Assembly: GCA_938743325.2 (NCBI GenBank) | Contig: OW568873.1 | Coordinates: 682,001-746,000 of the forward strand | Reading direction: 5' to 3' | Source of the DNA: Pycnococcus provasolii | Lineage: Eukaryota > Chlorophyta > Pseudoscourfieldiophyceae > Pseudoscourfieldiales > Pycnococcaceae | Length of the DNA stretch: 64,000 nt | Shown here: positions 32,401 to 40,517 of the stretch, piece by piece | Layout of the letters: every line of letters begins with the position of its first letter | Position numbering within the stretch: position 1 is the stretch's first letter | Position numbers and translations under genes: made by a program | Notes under the pieces: generated by a model | Database searches by the model: none | Told to the model about the DNA's origin: nothing | Seen by the model: the letters and a program-made list of their open reading frames with translations, nothing else

Positions 32401-33277
32401 CGAGGCTGTTATTTTCGTCGTCCTTCTTGTCATCAATGCCGCCGTGATCGGATGAGCTCCCAGCCTGGTGCAGAGTCTCACCGTCGACGTGTGCGTTTAG
32501 CTCCGCGGCATCGTTGCGATTCTGGAGCTCAGCGATCGTGGCGTGCCAAGTCGTGACGGCTGCGTCGTGCGCCGCAACGTCCGCGGCGTCGTGCGACGCA
32601 TTTGCCTGCATTGCGCGCGCGACACCTCGGCTCCACTTGCCTCGCGTTGCGCCTTCACTTGCGGCGGCACGCCTTTGCAGGTCCGCCGCCGTGCTCGCCG
32701 CCTGCCTTGAAATTTCCGTCGGCGTGCTCACCACACGCAACGGCAGTCTCGAGCCCGTCGCGCGCGCAGTCACGTGTCCCCACTCAGGCTTGCGTGGGCT
32801 TCCGCTGCTCGTCTTTGCCGCTTCCGAGGTTGGTGAGGTTTCGTCGGCACCGCTTGCGTTGGTGCTCCTGTGTGCTCTCCTGACCCGTATCTGCACCGCT
32901 CCATTAATGACGACGAACATCGTCTCCCCTTCGGAACCCTGCTCGAAGAGCACGGTGCCCGCCTTAAGTTTTCTGAGCGCGACTCGCTTGGCGAGTGCCG
33001 CGACGGCGTCGACGTCCATTTCGTGGAAGAATGGGAGTCTCTTGAGCGCGGCGACGGCGGACGCAAGCAGAGACGGCGTTCGTTCCTCCGTGGGCAGCGT
33101 GAGCACGCGCCTGAGCGCGAGCAGGTCCGGCGACGTCGCATGTGCGTGCGCGTGCGTGCCTGCTGCCATCATCATCGCGGGCGCGGCGGACGTCGCCCGT
33201 TTCAGCAGCAAGGTATTGGTTAGCGTATCAGAAGGCGAGAAGGTGGTGGAGCGCGCGAGACCAGTGCGCGGCGCCAT
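29486..33277 (-). CDS. Protein with four cyclic-nucleotide-binding domains
   Basis: A single-exon 1263-residue protein with no membrane segment and no kinase or channel. Four CNB beta-rolls are seen, starting near residues 72 (LPFFHEMDVDAVAALAKRV), 422 (LRFFGAFDADVLHAMCRRV), 667 and 835 (ARGKHVLCEGDAASRMYIV). Domain 1 is split by an insertion of about 190 residues before its phosphate-binding cassette (FGEQAVLRKAPRAST). Domain 3 has an intact cassette (FGEMAFTTGGRRNAS). Domains 2 (LGEAAV) and 4 (VGAYACL) have degenerate cassettes lacking the usual Arg, so probably only 1 and 3 bind cAMP or cGMP. The C-terminal 300 residues are Ser/Pro/Thr-rich and disordered. Stand-alone multi-CNB proteins are common in flagellates; role inferred as regulatory or ciliary, unproven. 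An AATAAA-like element follows the stop. Confidence 0.82.
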   Translation of the reverse strand: MAPRTGLARSTTFSPSDTLTNTLLLKRATSAAPAMMMAAGTHAHAHATSPDLLALRRVLTLPTEERTPSLLASAVAALKRLPFFHEMDVDAVAALAKRVALRKLKAGTVLFEQGSEGETMFVVINGAVQIRVRRAHRSTNASGADETSPTSEAAKTSSGSPRKPEWGHVTARATGSRLPLRVVSTPTEISRQAASTAADLQRRAAASEGATRGKWSRGVARAMQANASHDAADVAAHDAAVTTWHATIAELQNRNDAAELNAHVDGETLHQAGSSSDHGGIDDKKDDENNSLDMTYLTARRVAVASARAAFQEMTLQGMYGPKVATLQAGACFGEQAVLRKAPRASTVIADVHASVDDADDDPDAGPHTEVILVSKRVAMEAASRMKGSIFFLGDIGEKLVALMRRPTSSWTPSEELAVEEMLASLRFFGAFDADVLHAMCRRVTLREVPAGSVVCEEGEIGDELYVVLRGSLDVYSRVYTEEKRVSQSETFAASADPMADEVDVEDLDEAAEPTVRLSSFEEERERSVMSRQDGDGGEEKRVGAGADGGNENAGGDDVGDNGVWTSTTARYGARIGELVAGDCLGEAAVIAATEADAARIATAVSGSNGAVLVVLSRSSFEDCSADVRQRITKILSVALVKKLLLKPPELRTSEDTERLGVLMQGSSAFASNLNAEVRNKLCECATLLQLEAQDPVFLMGEPCDAFYVVLSGELNVRIWEKNASKQLTQCHHYLRRRKNHRAKLPSRMMGKIVSTLHAGQSFGEMAFTTGGRRNASIFAADDRVTLMMVIRSDFERLMSDVQVAELDKKLATLRRPLALDDMAKYPTRSLAKIAYSFTVEKMARGKHVLCEGDAASRMYIVRSGLLHKCVHISSAKGATLTKVAHIGEGESVGAYACLFRQKEPVSAIVSAVHAEMYACRPEDLITAYGSLEHGDRALERLKRAAAQRHAFDVARIEKLVGSSRIIDGITATSAASSEDDMFLDEEGGKARVAAIGGVRAWLTRQPGQSFRLRDAGSVLERDFAAKVAHTTTGGGPDSQDASRRSVRGRLQSSSSSSAGNRASSPTSPLIDVAAGDVEGRTPSRKMMSRLLQPDSSDSPPAWLRRGWLGLIPKEVVNSTTTMTLHSHQQQRRPLSSPMTVSPKRFTTRSTQKRGLITITTTTPTTAARKQLEWGSPPPSPSSPYPISFSMPPSPSLTRPVSPAMPPFLHTSSTQKLARPSTSETARIIGETWWTKDRRDELFPQTPPGSADTMLQSRPSWRG

Positions 33278-34019
33278 TTTTGGAGGGACGAAGTGCTAGG
33301 CAAGTGATGGCGAGCTGGCACCAACTCAACATGAAGTGAACGGGGAGGTGTTTTTAGGGTGGGAAGGATCATGGAAGGATCATTGATGTGATGGGATGTG
33401 ATGTGATTGAGGCTCGTTTTTTCTTTTCCATGTTCAGTTCATGCACACACTTCACACTTCGCAGTTCGCAGAACCTGTTCACAGTTCAGAGTTCGCACAT
33501 CTCATGAGCCAACGTTAGGCGGCTGTTCTTTGTCTGTCTATTTTTTAGCTGGTACGAATTCCTTCCTAGTACTACCTATTCCTAGGGTGGTCACGTTGTC
33601 ACGTTGTCCCGTTCTCCTTTGATAAATTCTTTCAGCGCACCCACAAACATGGCCTTTCACACCCATAAATGGAAGAAGTGTGGGCCACGGGTGGTAGGCC
33701 AATTTCTCTTCGAGTGTCAGGACTCAGGAGTGTGAAATTTCCGATGAATTCCAGGGGCACGGTACACGAAAGTGAATTGGATGATGATTCATATACACGG
33801 AGATGCTGACCTTCAGACCGAGCACGTGTCCGACACACATGCCACCAACGCGGCGCGACGTATCGAGCGACGAATACGGCGGAGGCGCGGAGCCATTAAA
33901 TATTATTATATATATTTGTTGTTGTTGTTCCTGAGCTCTTCATCATAATCAAGGAGGAAGGAAGACGTCATCGTCATGAATTAAGAAACTAAAACTGTTA
34001 ATTAAAAAATTGAACGGTT
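33278..34019. other. Intergenic region
   Basis: AT-richer sequence with no supported gene; a short TATAT stretch lies at about 33905. Confidence 0.5.
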
Positions 34020-34267
34020 TGATGAACACTGATTGGGGGTTTGTTGTCTGGTGAAACCCCCACTGGAGATTTGTTTAGTGGGTTTGATTTTGGAAAAACC
34101 GTCTTGACTTTTTCAGGACGTAGTGTGTTTATTGTGTGGGAATGACAGCCCACTATAAACACCCCCTTTGGGAATAATTGTTCAAGACGTTCTTTCTGAA
34201 GGTGATTTGATGTGATTGGCGCAGATTGACTAACGCGCTAAACTGGCGGCGCGCTGGCGGCGCGCGC
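34020..34267 (+). repeat. LTR-type direct repeat, copy 1
   Basis: Begins TGATGAACACTG; near-identical to the copy at 34437. Confidence 0.8.
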
Positions 34268-34436
34268 GCTGGAGATCTCATACATTTCGACAGACTTGCA
34301 GCTCGCAGATCTTTTCACGAAGCCGCTATCTAGGGCTACGCATGACAGGCTGGCCACAGTTGCGCTGAATGGCGGAGATATTGACCTGCAGAGCAATCGC
34401 CGCAAGTCACGAGACCTTGCGACGATTGAGGAGGAG

Positions 34437-34684
34437 TGATGAACACTGATTGGGGGTTTGTTGTCTGGTGAAACCCCCACTAGAGATTTGTTTAGTGGGT
34501 TTGATTTTGGAAAAACCGTCTTGACTTTTTCAGGACGTAGTGTGTTTATTGTGTGGGAATGACAGCCCACTATAAACACCCCCTTTGGGAATAATTGTTC
34601 AAGACGTTCTTTCTGAAGGTGATTTGATGTGATTGGCGCAGATTGACTAACGCGCTAAACTGGCGGCGCGCTGGCGGCGCGCGC
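34437..34684 (+). repeat. LTR-type direct repeat, copy 2
   Basis: Offset 417 bp from copy 1; the true outer edge may extend to about 34730. Confidence 0.8.
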
Positions 34685-35497
34685 TTTACTTTCACCTTCT
34701 TTGTAACGTCATTCTTGACTTTTACTTACTTTCATACGACCAACAACAATGGCGTCTGAGGGTGACACCGGTCCCGGGGGGACACTACGAGAACAACAAC
34801 TACACACACCACTACCACCACCTCCAGGCAGTGGCGCGTTCCTTCACGGTTCGACTGAAAACGTGGTACAGTACAACGGACATCAGACAGGCGGATCTGA
34901 CAGGCGGTGAGTCCGGTGACGAGGATTCCATTTGTGGAAGATTGAGGGGTACTTAAATCCGAAACTGTTGGAGTCCGAGTCGGACCCCCCGTTGTTTTGA
35001 TATTTTTTCTGCTTGCTTCACGGATATATGCAATGCGTGAGACGTGAGTGAGAGAGAGAGAGAGAAGAGAGAAAGAGAGAGAGAGCTCGAGAGTTTGGTG
35101 ACAAAAACGTTTTTGTTTTGAAATTTGTTGCAGCGCAGAGAGAGAAAGGAATCACCACTTGAAGCTACCACACACAGTGTTTTGTCTTTTGTTTTGTGTG
35201 TAATCAGGAGTAATCACAACATGATCTAATTTCAACCACAGTCGAATCATAATCATCAAATAACCAGTTGATGACACACGAATCCGCCATCCATCGACAG
35301 GTGAACGGCTGTTATCTCCAGCTTCGCTTGTTATTGTTCGTTTTCATTTGGCATGCGTACAGTCGCAATCTCACGGGAAAAAAAGGAGAACCAAAGGAGA
35401 CGGACAAATGATAAGTGAGCTCCGCCATCATGTTGTAGGTAAGTTACTGTCATTATTCTAAATCCTGTTTACCACTTTTATTTCAATAAAAAAAAAG
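34685..35497. other. Intergenic region with GA repeats
   Basis: No supported gene. Includes a (GA)n stretch at about 35047-35090 and a possible leader of a neighbouring retroelement copy at about 34750-34908. Confidence 0.5.
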
Positions 35498-37942
35498 TCA
35501 ATACAGAAAAAGCATGCGTGCGGTGGCCGCAAAGAATAATACGCCAAGCGACACGCCACTGCTCGAAACGCCGCTAATAGGCAGCGAGCCTTTGCCTGGC
35601 ACGTCTTCTTTCAAGTCGTCGATCGTGTTCGAGACCGTATCTTTAGCCTTATCGACGGCGTCGTTGACGTTGTCAGCCCCTCCAGCTATGAAGGATACCG
35701 CGCCATCCTTCTTGCGGCACAGCACAGCCGCCTTCGCATGCATGCAGTTCGCCGCGAATAGGCCGCCGACTCCTGTGCTGCCAACATTGCCCAAGAGGCT
35801 CTCGCTCAGTGCATTCACTGCTGCGCACGCCGGGTCAGGTGCACTAGCGTCAGGCTCGCCCTGCGACCATCCAGTACTGTCGACACCACGCCAGGTTCCA
35901 CCATTGGAAATCAGGTCGCGCTCTCCTCCCGTCCACATCGTGCCTGCACCCTTGCCCCAAACGAGCTGAGACCCTACGAGGCGATCTACGCTACTAAGAT
36001 CAGAGGCCACGTCCATGCCACTCGCCTGGCAAAGGGCACGGCCTTCAAGGCTAGTCAGCATCACACCACTGCTCGCGTTCTTGCTCAACAATGCCACGAG
36101 CTTCGTGCCCTTTTCCTTGTCCTCGAGGCAGTCGTATCCATCCACGCAAGCCCACCAATTGTTGTTGTTCTTCAGAAATGTAGACAGAGGACGCGGCAGA
36201 GAATTGGCAAACCTGTCGGTGTATTTTCCCACGAGCTTGTCAAGAGCGCTCTTTCCCATCTCCACGTACCGCTGCGCGTTGTTCGCCGGCTTCTTGCAAA
36301 GGACGGCGTCGTGGACTTCATTGCACGCGCGTGTCGCCCATCCACACGTTCCGTTCACATGGTGGTGACTGACAACACAATCTTCCGAGAAAGAGTTGGC
36401 GCTGTCCGGCTCATTGGTTAACCACATGGCGCCAGATACCGGCTCATTGAGTGCGGTGACGTAGACTCCCTCCGTCTTGCGGTCATTCACGCCAAGCCAA
36501 ACGCTCGCGGTGACTCCCGGGCCGTACACTTTTTCCACGAGTGTTTTCAAGTCGTTCAGCTCCGTGGCCGTCGTTGGCTCCGTGGCTGTCATGCCGTTCA
36601 CAGCGCAGAGAGCATTCGCCTCGATCCCTGTCATCGGGCCGGGAACTGCGCCGGTGGCCGTGGTGACGAGCACCATCGACGAATCGCCTCCGGTGCACTG
36701 GTATCCGCGCGGGCACGTCCACCACGCCTGGTCATTCCACAGCTCCGTCGCTGGCTGGTAGATGTCCGTTTGAAGTCGTTCCTTCAGGACCTTCTTCGCG
36801 TCCTCAATCGCCTTCTCCGGGTTCGTGATGTACTCAATCGCCTTGGGGTCCGCGACGCACACCGTTCCGCCGAGCAGCACCTCGCACCCCGCCTTGTAGA
36901 CGTCGAATCGGCTGGAGTTGTACGAGCCGCTGGTCTGCAGCACGCTGCACTGCCTCGCGGCAAAGTCGCCGACGGCGTATGCGGCTGGAGGAAGGTCCAG
37001 GGCGTTGGCGTTGGCGTTCAACGTGGTGAGGAGATTCTGCAGAGAGTTCGACGAGACGGGCGCCATGCAGTTGATTGCGCAGACGGCAGCCGCCTCCGCT
37101 CCGTTGAGCCTGGAGTCGTCGCTGGAAGCTCGCAGGTAGACGTAATCTCCATACCTCTTGCAGCTGTACCCGCGCGGGCAATACCAGAAGTTCCCACCGC
37201 CACAGGCTGGGGTGGGAAAGTCGCCAACAACGTCCGACATCATCGTCTTGCTTGCCGCCGCGAGGGTGGTCATCTCCGTCGTGGGGTCGACGGGGTTGCT
37301 CATATCGCGCTTCTTGCAGCCGACTTGCTTCAGCTTTTCAGAGCACGACGTCGGCAGCGGGTTCGAGCCGACGGCGCCGATGAACCCGTCGTCGGTGATA
37401 TTGCAGTCGCCTTGCACCCACGCGGCACCCACGCCCCCAACCTTGGAGATGGCGGCTTGCACGTGGGCGTTCTCGGGGTGGCTGGGAGTGCCATCGCCGG
37501 CGAGTGCCAGACCTCCGAGCGTGCACAGCACGGCAGCCTCAGCCTGCGTAACGTTATCGAGCGTCGAGTTGCTTTGCAGCAGGATGATATCGTGGTCGCC
37601 TTTGTGGCATATGTACCCTCGTGGGCACAGGTACCACGGGTTTTTGGGAAGGTTGTCAAAGTTCGGCGTGTATATGCTCGCTAGCGTTTTCACGGAGAGC
37701 GCCTCGTACGTTCGCGCGAGTGCGGTTGGTTTCGGCACGTTCGGTGCGAAGAGGGATAGCGGGCCTTGCGCGTTCGCGAACGTGAGGAGCGAGGACATCC
37801 ACGTGTGTGCCGCCACTGCAAGCAGCACAGCTGTTGTGGTGGTGGTGGGCATCATCTTCATCTTTTTCATCCTCATCATGGGAAGAGTGATTGGGGATTG
37901 ATGGGACCCAGAAGCCGAAGGAGCTCCGGAGGGGCCCACCAA
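35498..37942 (-). CDS. Cell-surface protein with four C-type-lectin-like repeats
   Basis: Single exon, 814 residues. A Met-rich N-terminus is followed by a signal peptide about residues 30-60 (TTTAVLLAVAAHTW...FANAQG). Four repeats of about 170 residues follow, each opening with W(Y/W)xCPRGYxC or a relative (WWACVDGYDC in the last) and continuing with an Ala-rich helix, A(A/L)C and a C-type-lectin-like core; the third is clearest, with WLGVNDRKTEG, EPDSANSFSEDCV and AVLCKK. Several NxS/T sequons are present. The C-terminus has small residues then a hydrophobic tail (GVSLGVLFFAATARMLFLY), typical of GPI-anchor addition. Inferred role: sugar or glycoprotein binding at the cell surface. The repeated CPRGYxC opening module is not one I can name. 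The first Met (37942) or an inner Met at about residue 22 could start. Confidence 0.8.
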   Translation of the reverse strand: MVGPSGAPSASGSHQSPITLPMMRMKKMKMMPTTTTTAVLLAVAAHTWMSSLLTFANAQGPLSLFAPNVPKPTALARTYEALSVKTLASIYTPNFDNLPKNPWYLCPRGYICHKGDHDIILLQSNSTLDNVTQAEAAVLCTLGGLALAGDGTPSHPENAHVQAAISKVGGVGAAWVQGDCNITDDGFIGAVGSNPLPTSCSEKLKQVGCKKRDMSNPVDPTTEMTTLAAASKTMMSDVVGDFPTPACGGGNFWYCPRGYSCKRYGDYVYLRASSDDSRLNGAEAAAVCAINCMAPVSSNSLQNLLTTLNANANALDLPPAAYAVGDFAARQCSVLQTSGSYNSSRFDVYKAGCEVLLGGTVCVADPKAIEYITNPEKAIEDAKKVLKERLQTDIYQPATELWNDQAWWTCPRGYQCTGGDSSMVLVTTATGAVPGPMTGIEANALCAVNGMTATEPTTATELNDLKTLVEKVYGPGVTASVWLGVNDRKTEGVYVTALNEPVSGAMWLTNEPDSANSFSEDCVVSHHHVNGTCGWATRACNEVHDAVLCKKPANNAQRYVEMGKSALDKLVGKYTDRFANSLPRPLSTFLKNNNNWWACVDGYDCLEDKEKGTKLVALLSKNASSGVMLTSLEGRALCQASGMDVASDLSSVDRLVGSQLVWGKGAGTMWTGGERDLISNGGTWRGVDSTGWSQGEPDASAPDPACAAVNALSESLLGNVGSTGVGGLFAANCMHAKAAVLCRKKDGAVSFIAGGADNVNDAVDKAKDTVSNTIDDLKEDVPGKGSLPISGVSSSGVSLGVLFFAATARMLFLY

Positions 37943-38415
37943 GCGAGCGAGGGCGGCCTTGAATGAAACTCATCAGCAATTTACCACGGTAAGTACAGTA
38001 GCATCATCAAAAACGCACATGCACATGCACATGTAAGTAGTTGGTAAACTTTAGCTTAGGATGACGATTGACGAGAGGGATGTATGGAGGTGGTCAAGAA
38101 AAACTCTCCCGGTCAGCCGGTTCTTCTTGCCAGTCCAGTCCGCTCATGCGTCCATCATCCTCGTCGTTCGTTGCTAAAGGCCGGTTGCTCACGGTGTTTT
38201 CCGCTCGAAGGTCGTTCGCGCTGCCATGTGGCGCCTTCTCCTGAGGTCGACGACGAGAACATTACAGTGCATGATTATTGGCGAAGGTGCCTCTCGCTTC
38301 TCCAAAGTCCAAAGCATGGGTGGGCAACCAGGTTGGGCAACCCCTCCCCTCGTCCCTCGACTGGCGAATTGCCATGTAACTTGCACATGATTTATTAGTA
38401 TCATGCGACCTCAAG

Positions 38416-38553
38416 CTTGGTTATGTGGCACGAATGACGAATGGCGTTGCAGGACGTAAATCTTGGTTGTGTGGCACGAATGACGAATGGCGTTGCAGGA
38501 CGTAAATCTTGGTTGTGTGGCACGAATGACGAATGGCGTTGCAGGACGTAAAG
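38416..38553 (+). repeat. 46-bp tandem repeat, three copies
   Basis: Unit starting CTTGGTTGTGTGGCACGAAT begins at 38416, 38462 and 38508; a partial fourth copy leads into TGACGTCA. Confidence 0.9.
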
Positions 38554-38561
38554 CTTGGTTA

Positions 38562-38569
38562 TGACGTCA
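38562..38569. promoter_or_regulatory. CRE-like palindrome TGACGTCA
   Basis: Perfect octamer of the type bound by bZIP factors, 220 bp upstream of the gene at 38789 and directly after the 46-bp repeats. Confidence 0.4.
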
Positions 38570-38604
38570 GTCAGAGGGGACTGACCAGGGTAAACTATGG
38601 GATA

Positions 38605-38653
38605 CATCACGTGACCGGGATGGCAGCCTTTCCCAGAGGCTGGTCACGTGATG
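38605..38653. promoter_or_regulatory. Paired inverted CACGTG boxes
   Basis: CATCACGTGACC (38605-38616) and GGTCACGTGATG (38642-38653) are perfect inverted copies, 25 bp apart, about 135 bp upstream of the start at 38789. CACGTG is the core bound by bHLH and bZIP factors. A similar pair lies at 54341-54365. Confidence 0.5.
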
Positions 38654-38788
38654 GCGCAGGCGTGCGCCCACGCGTATTGCCGCGTTCTGGACTACTCGAC
38701 CTTTCACTTTTCAGCCTGGGCCGCGGTCCTACAGTACCTGTAGTGTCACTCAACTCAGCCTTCGCACCTTCGCACTCTCAATCAAGTC

Positions 38789-39978
38789 ATGTCCGCCCCC
38801 ATCCCGGTGCGCCGTCTCCTGCTCACGGTCAAGTTCAAGTGCGCAGCGTCCTCTGTCTCGTCTCTACCCGCGTCCGAGCTGCACGAAAAGCACGCGCAGT
38901 GCGTGCGTGTCGCGGCGGAATCGAGCCAACTCATCAAACCGGACGATGTCGTGGGGGCAGCCGTGATCGCAAAAGGCAACAAGGCGCTGGACATACAAGA
39001 AGCGCAGGACGTGTCCTACGACGCAGCTCTACTCGGAGACAAGGCCGCTGCCATCTCGTACGTGTACGCCAGCGGGGACGGACACGGCGACCCCGCCATG
39101 GTCATGCGCGTCGTCGTCGCGCTCGCCAAGATGGACGGCGTCACTGCTCTTCGCGTCGGCCTCCACGCACTGGAACTCGTAGCGGGAGGACCCATGTCGG
39201 AACCGGGCAAGTTCGCGGCGCCGCCGCCGTACACATACGGCATACGGCAAATGCTCAACTTCGGGCGCATGCTGGCACGCACGCTCAGCAAGATTGCCGG
39301 TGCCAAACTGCTCGGACATCTCTTCGACAAGACGGGCGCGGCGAAACGCATTGACGCGCCGGAAGGGACGGTCGTTCCAAACAACGCCACCAGCATGCTT
39401 GCGTATTACGCGCAGAAGGCACCGCCGCCCGCATCGTACCGCCTCTTCGCGGCGACGGGGGAGACGGCGAAGCTCAAGCCGTACCGGCGCTTCCTCGCCA
39501 CGCTCGAGCAGTGGAAGGACAAGCTTGGCCTCCGCGCGGTGTTCGTGCTGATCAACGCGTCGCCGTTCGCGATCCCCGCGGAAGTGCCGAACTGCGTCGA
39601 CATCGCCGACGACCGTGACTACGCGCTGCGGTATGGCGGAGCGTTCGACAAGGCGGTGAACCCACCTGGGGAGGATATATGGCCCGTCAACAACTTTTAC
39701 CACTCGGACATGATCTTCAATTCTTCATTAATAATTACGGGCGTCATGACATGGACTTCAAGGGCATGTACACGCCCACCGCGTTCAAGTGGGACTGGAT
39801 CGGCATGGCCGCACATGTGTGGGGCGCCGGATGCTTGCAGCTCAACGGGAAATTTATGGCGTGGGTGCGCGGCACGAAGGAAGGTGTCGACGCGGTCGAC
39901 GACGCGATGGCCACCGCGGTGGGCGCGAAGGTGGGGTCGCTTTACCAAGTTCGGCGCGAGGTGTTCGATTCGGCGTGA
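38789..39978 (+). CDS. Unknown protein with an apparent frame break
   Basis: The frame from ATG 38789 is protein-like to about 39715 ('GEDIWPVNNFYHSDMIF'), then turns into Arg/Pro-rich nonsense. Coding character continues in the next frame from about 39715 to the stop at 39978 ('NNYGRHDMDFKGMYTP', 'KWDWIGMAAHVWGAGCLQLN'). Together they would make about 396 residues. The shift is equal to one missing base near the AT-rich stretch 39715-39735. Causes could be an assembly error, a recent lesion or, less likely, programmed -1 frameshifting; I see no classic slippery heptamer. I do not recognise the family: no signal peptide, a hydrophobic-neutral N-terminus and conserved-looking Trp/Tyr-rich C-terminus. 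The divergent upstream region is unusually rich in regulatory-type palindromes. Confidence 0.6.
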
Positions 39979-40517
39979 GATTCTTTGATAAAGTTAAAAT
40001 TGATGAGGATGAGTGTCGTCGGAGCGCCACCCGGATGATCCGACGGCAGCTTAAAAAGGTGCCTCCTGATGCCTTATTATTTGTAGTACATTAAGCTTCT
40101 ACCAACTAACCTTACAGTAAGAGTAAAGTGGGATGCATTCGAGTAAAATGGAACGGAATCCTCTTCATGCATGAACTCATCTTGTGATCATCTTGATGCA
40201 TACATACAGTACGCCGTGCGGGTAAACCTGGTGGTGTATGTATGTACATATGTACCCGCACGATCCTATTTAAGAACTATGTAGTACTACATAAATGTAG
40301 TACTTATGTTACCACCCAGGGCAGGGTGGTAGAACTTCAGCACGCTACTTGGCATCTGCTTTTTGGCAGGCGCATCTACGCCAATTTATGCAGTGTACTA
40401 CTTCCGCGCCTTTGCCGCGCTGGTCATCGCTGGCGCGAGCGTGGGCTTGGTTATTGTTCCCGCTGGCCTGAGCGCATGTGCGAGCCTATTTGTAAAGTAA
40501 AGTTAACGAATTTTCGT
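39979..40517. other. Intergenic region between convergent genes
   Basis: About 540 bp with AT-rich 3' flanks and no supported gene. Confidence 0.5.

Larger units (their letters stand above)
34020..34684 (+). mobile_element. Copia-like LTR retrotransposon fossil
   Basis: Two direct repeats of about 248 bp (34020-34267 and 34437-34684) flank about 170 bp that encodes the tail of a Copia-type RNase H, recognised by 'STDLQLADLFTKPL'. The element is broken: only LTR sequence and this tail of pol are recognisable. The repeats differ at about one position, so the fossil is young or the repeats were homogenised. A short ATG-started leader beyond the second repeat (about 34750-34908) may belong to a neighbouring copy. 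Family call rests on the RNase H tail. Confidence 0.7.
37943..38788. other. Intergenic region rich in repeats and palindromic boxes
   Basis: Shared by divergent genes. Holds a 46-bp tandem repeat, a CRE-like palindrome and a pair of inverted CACGTG boxes. No supported gene. Confidence 0.6.
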
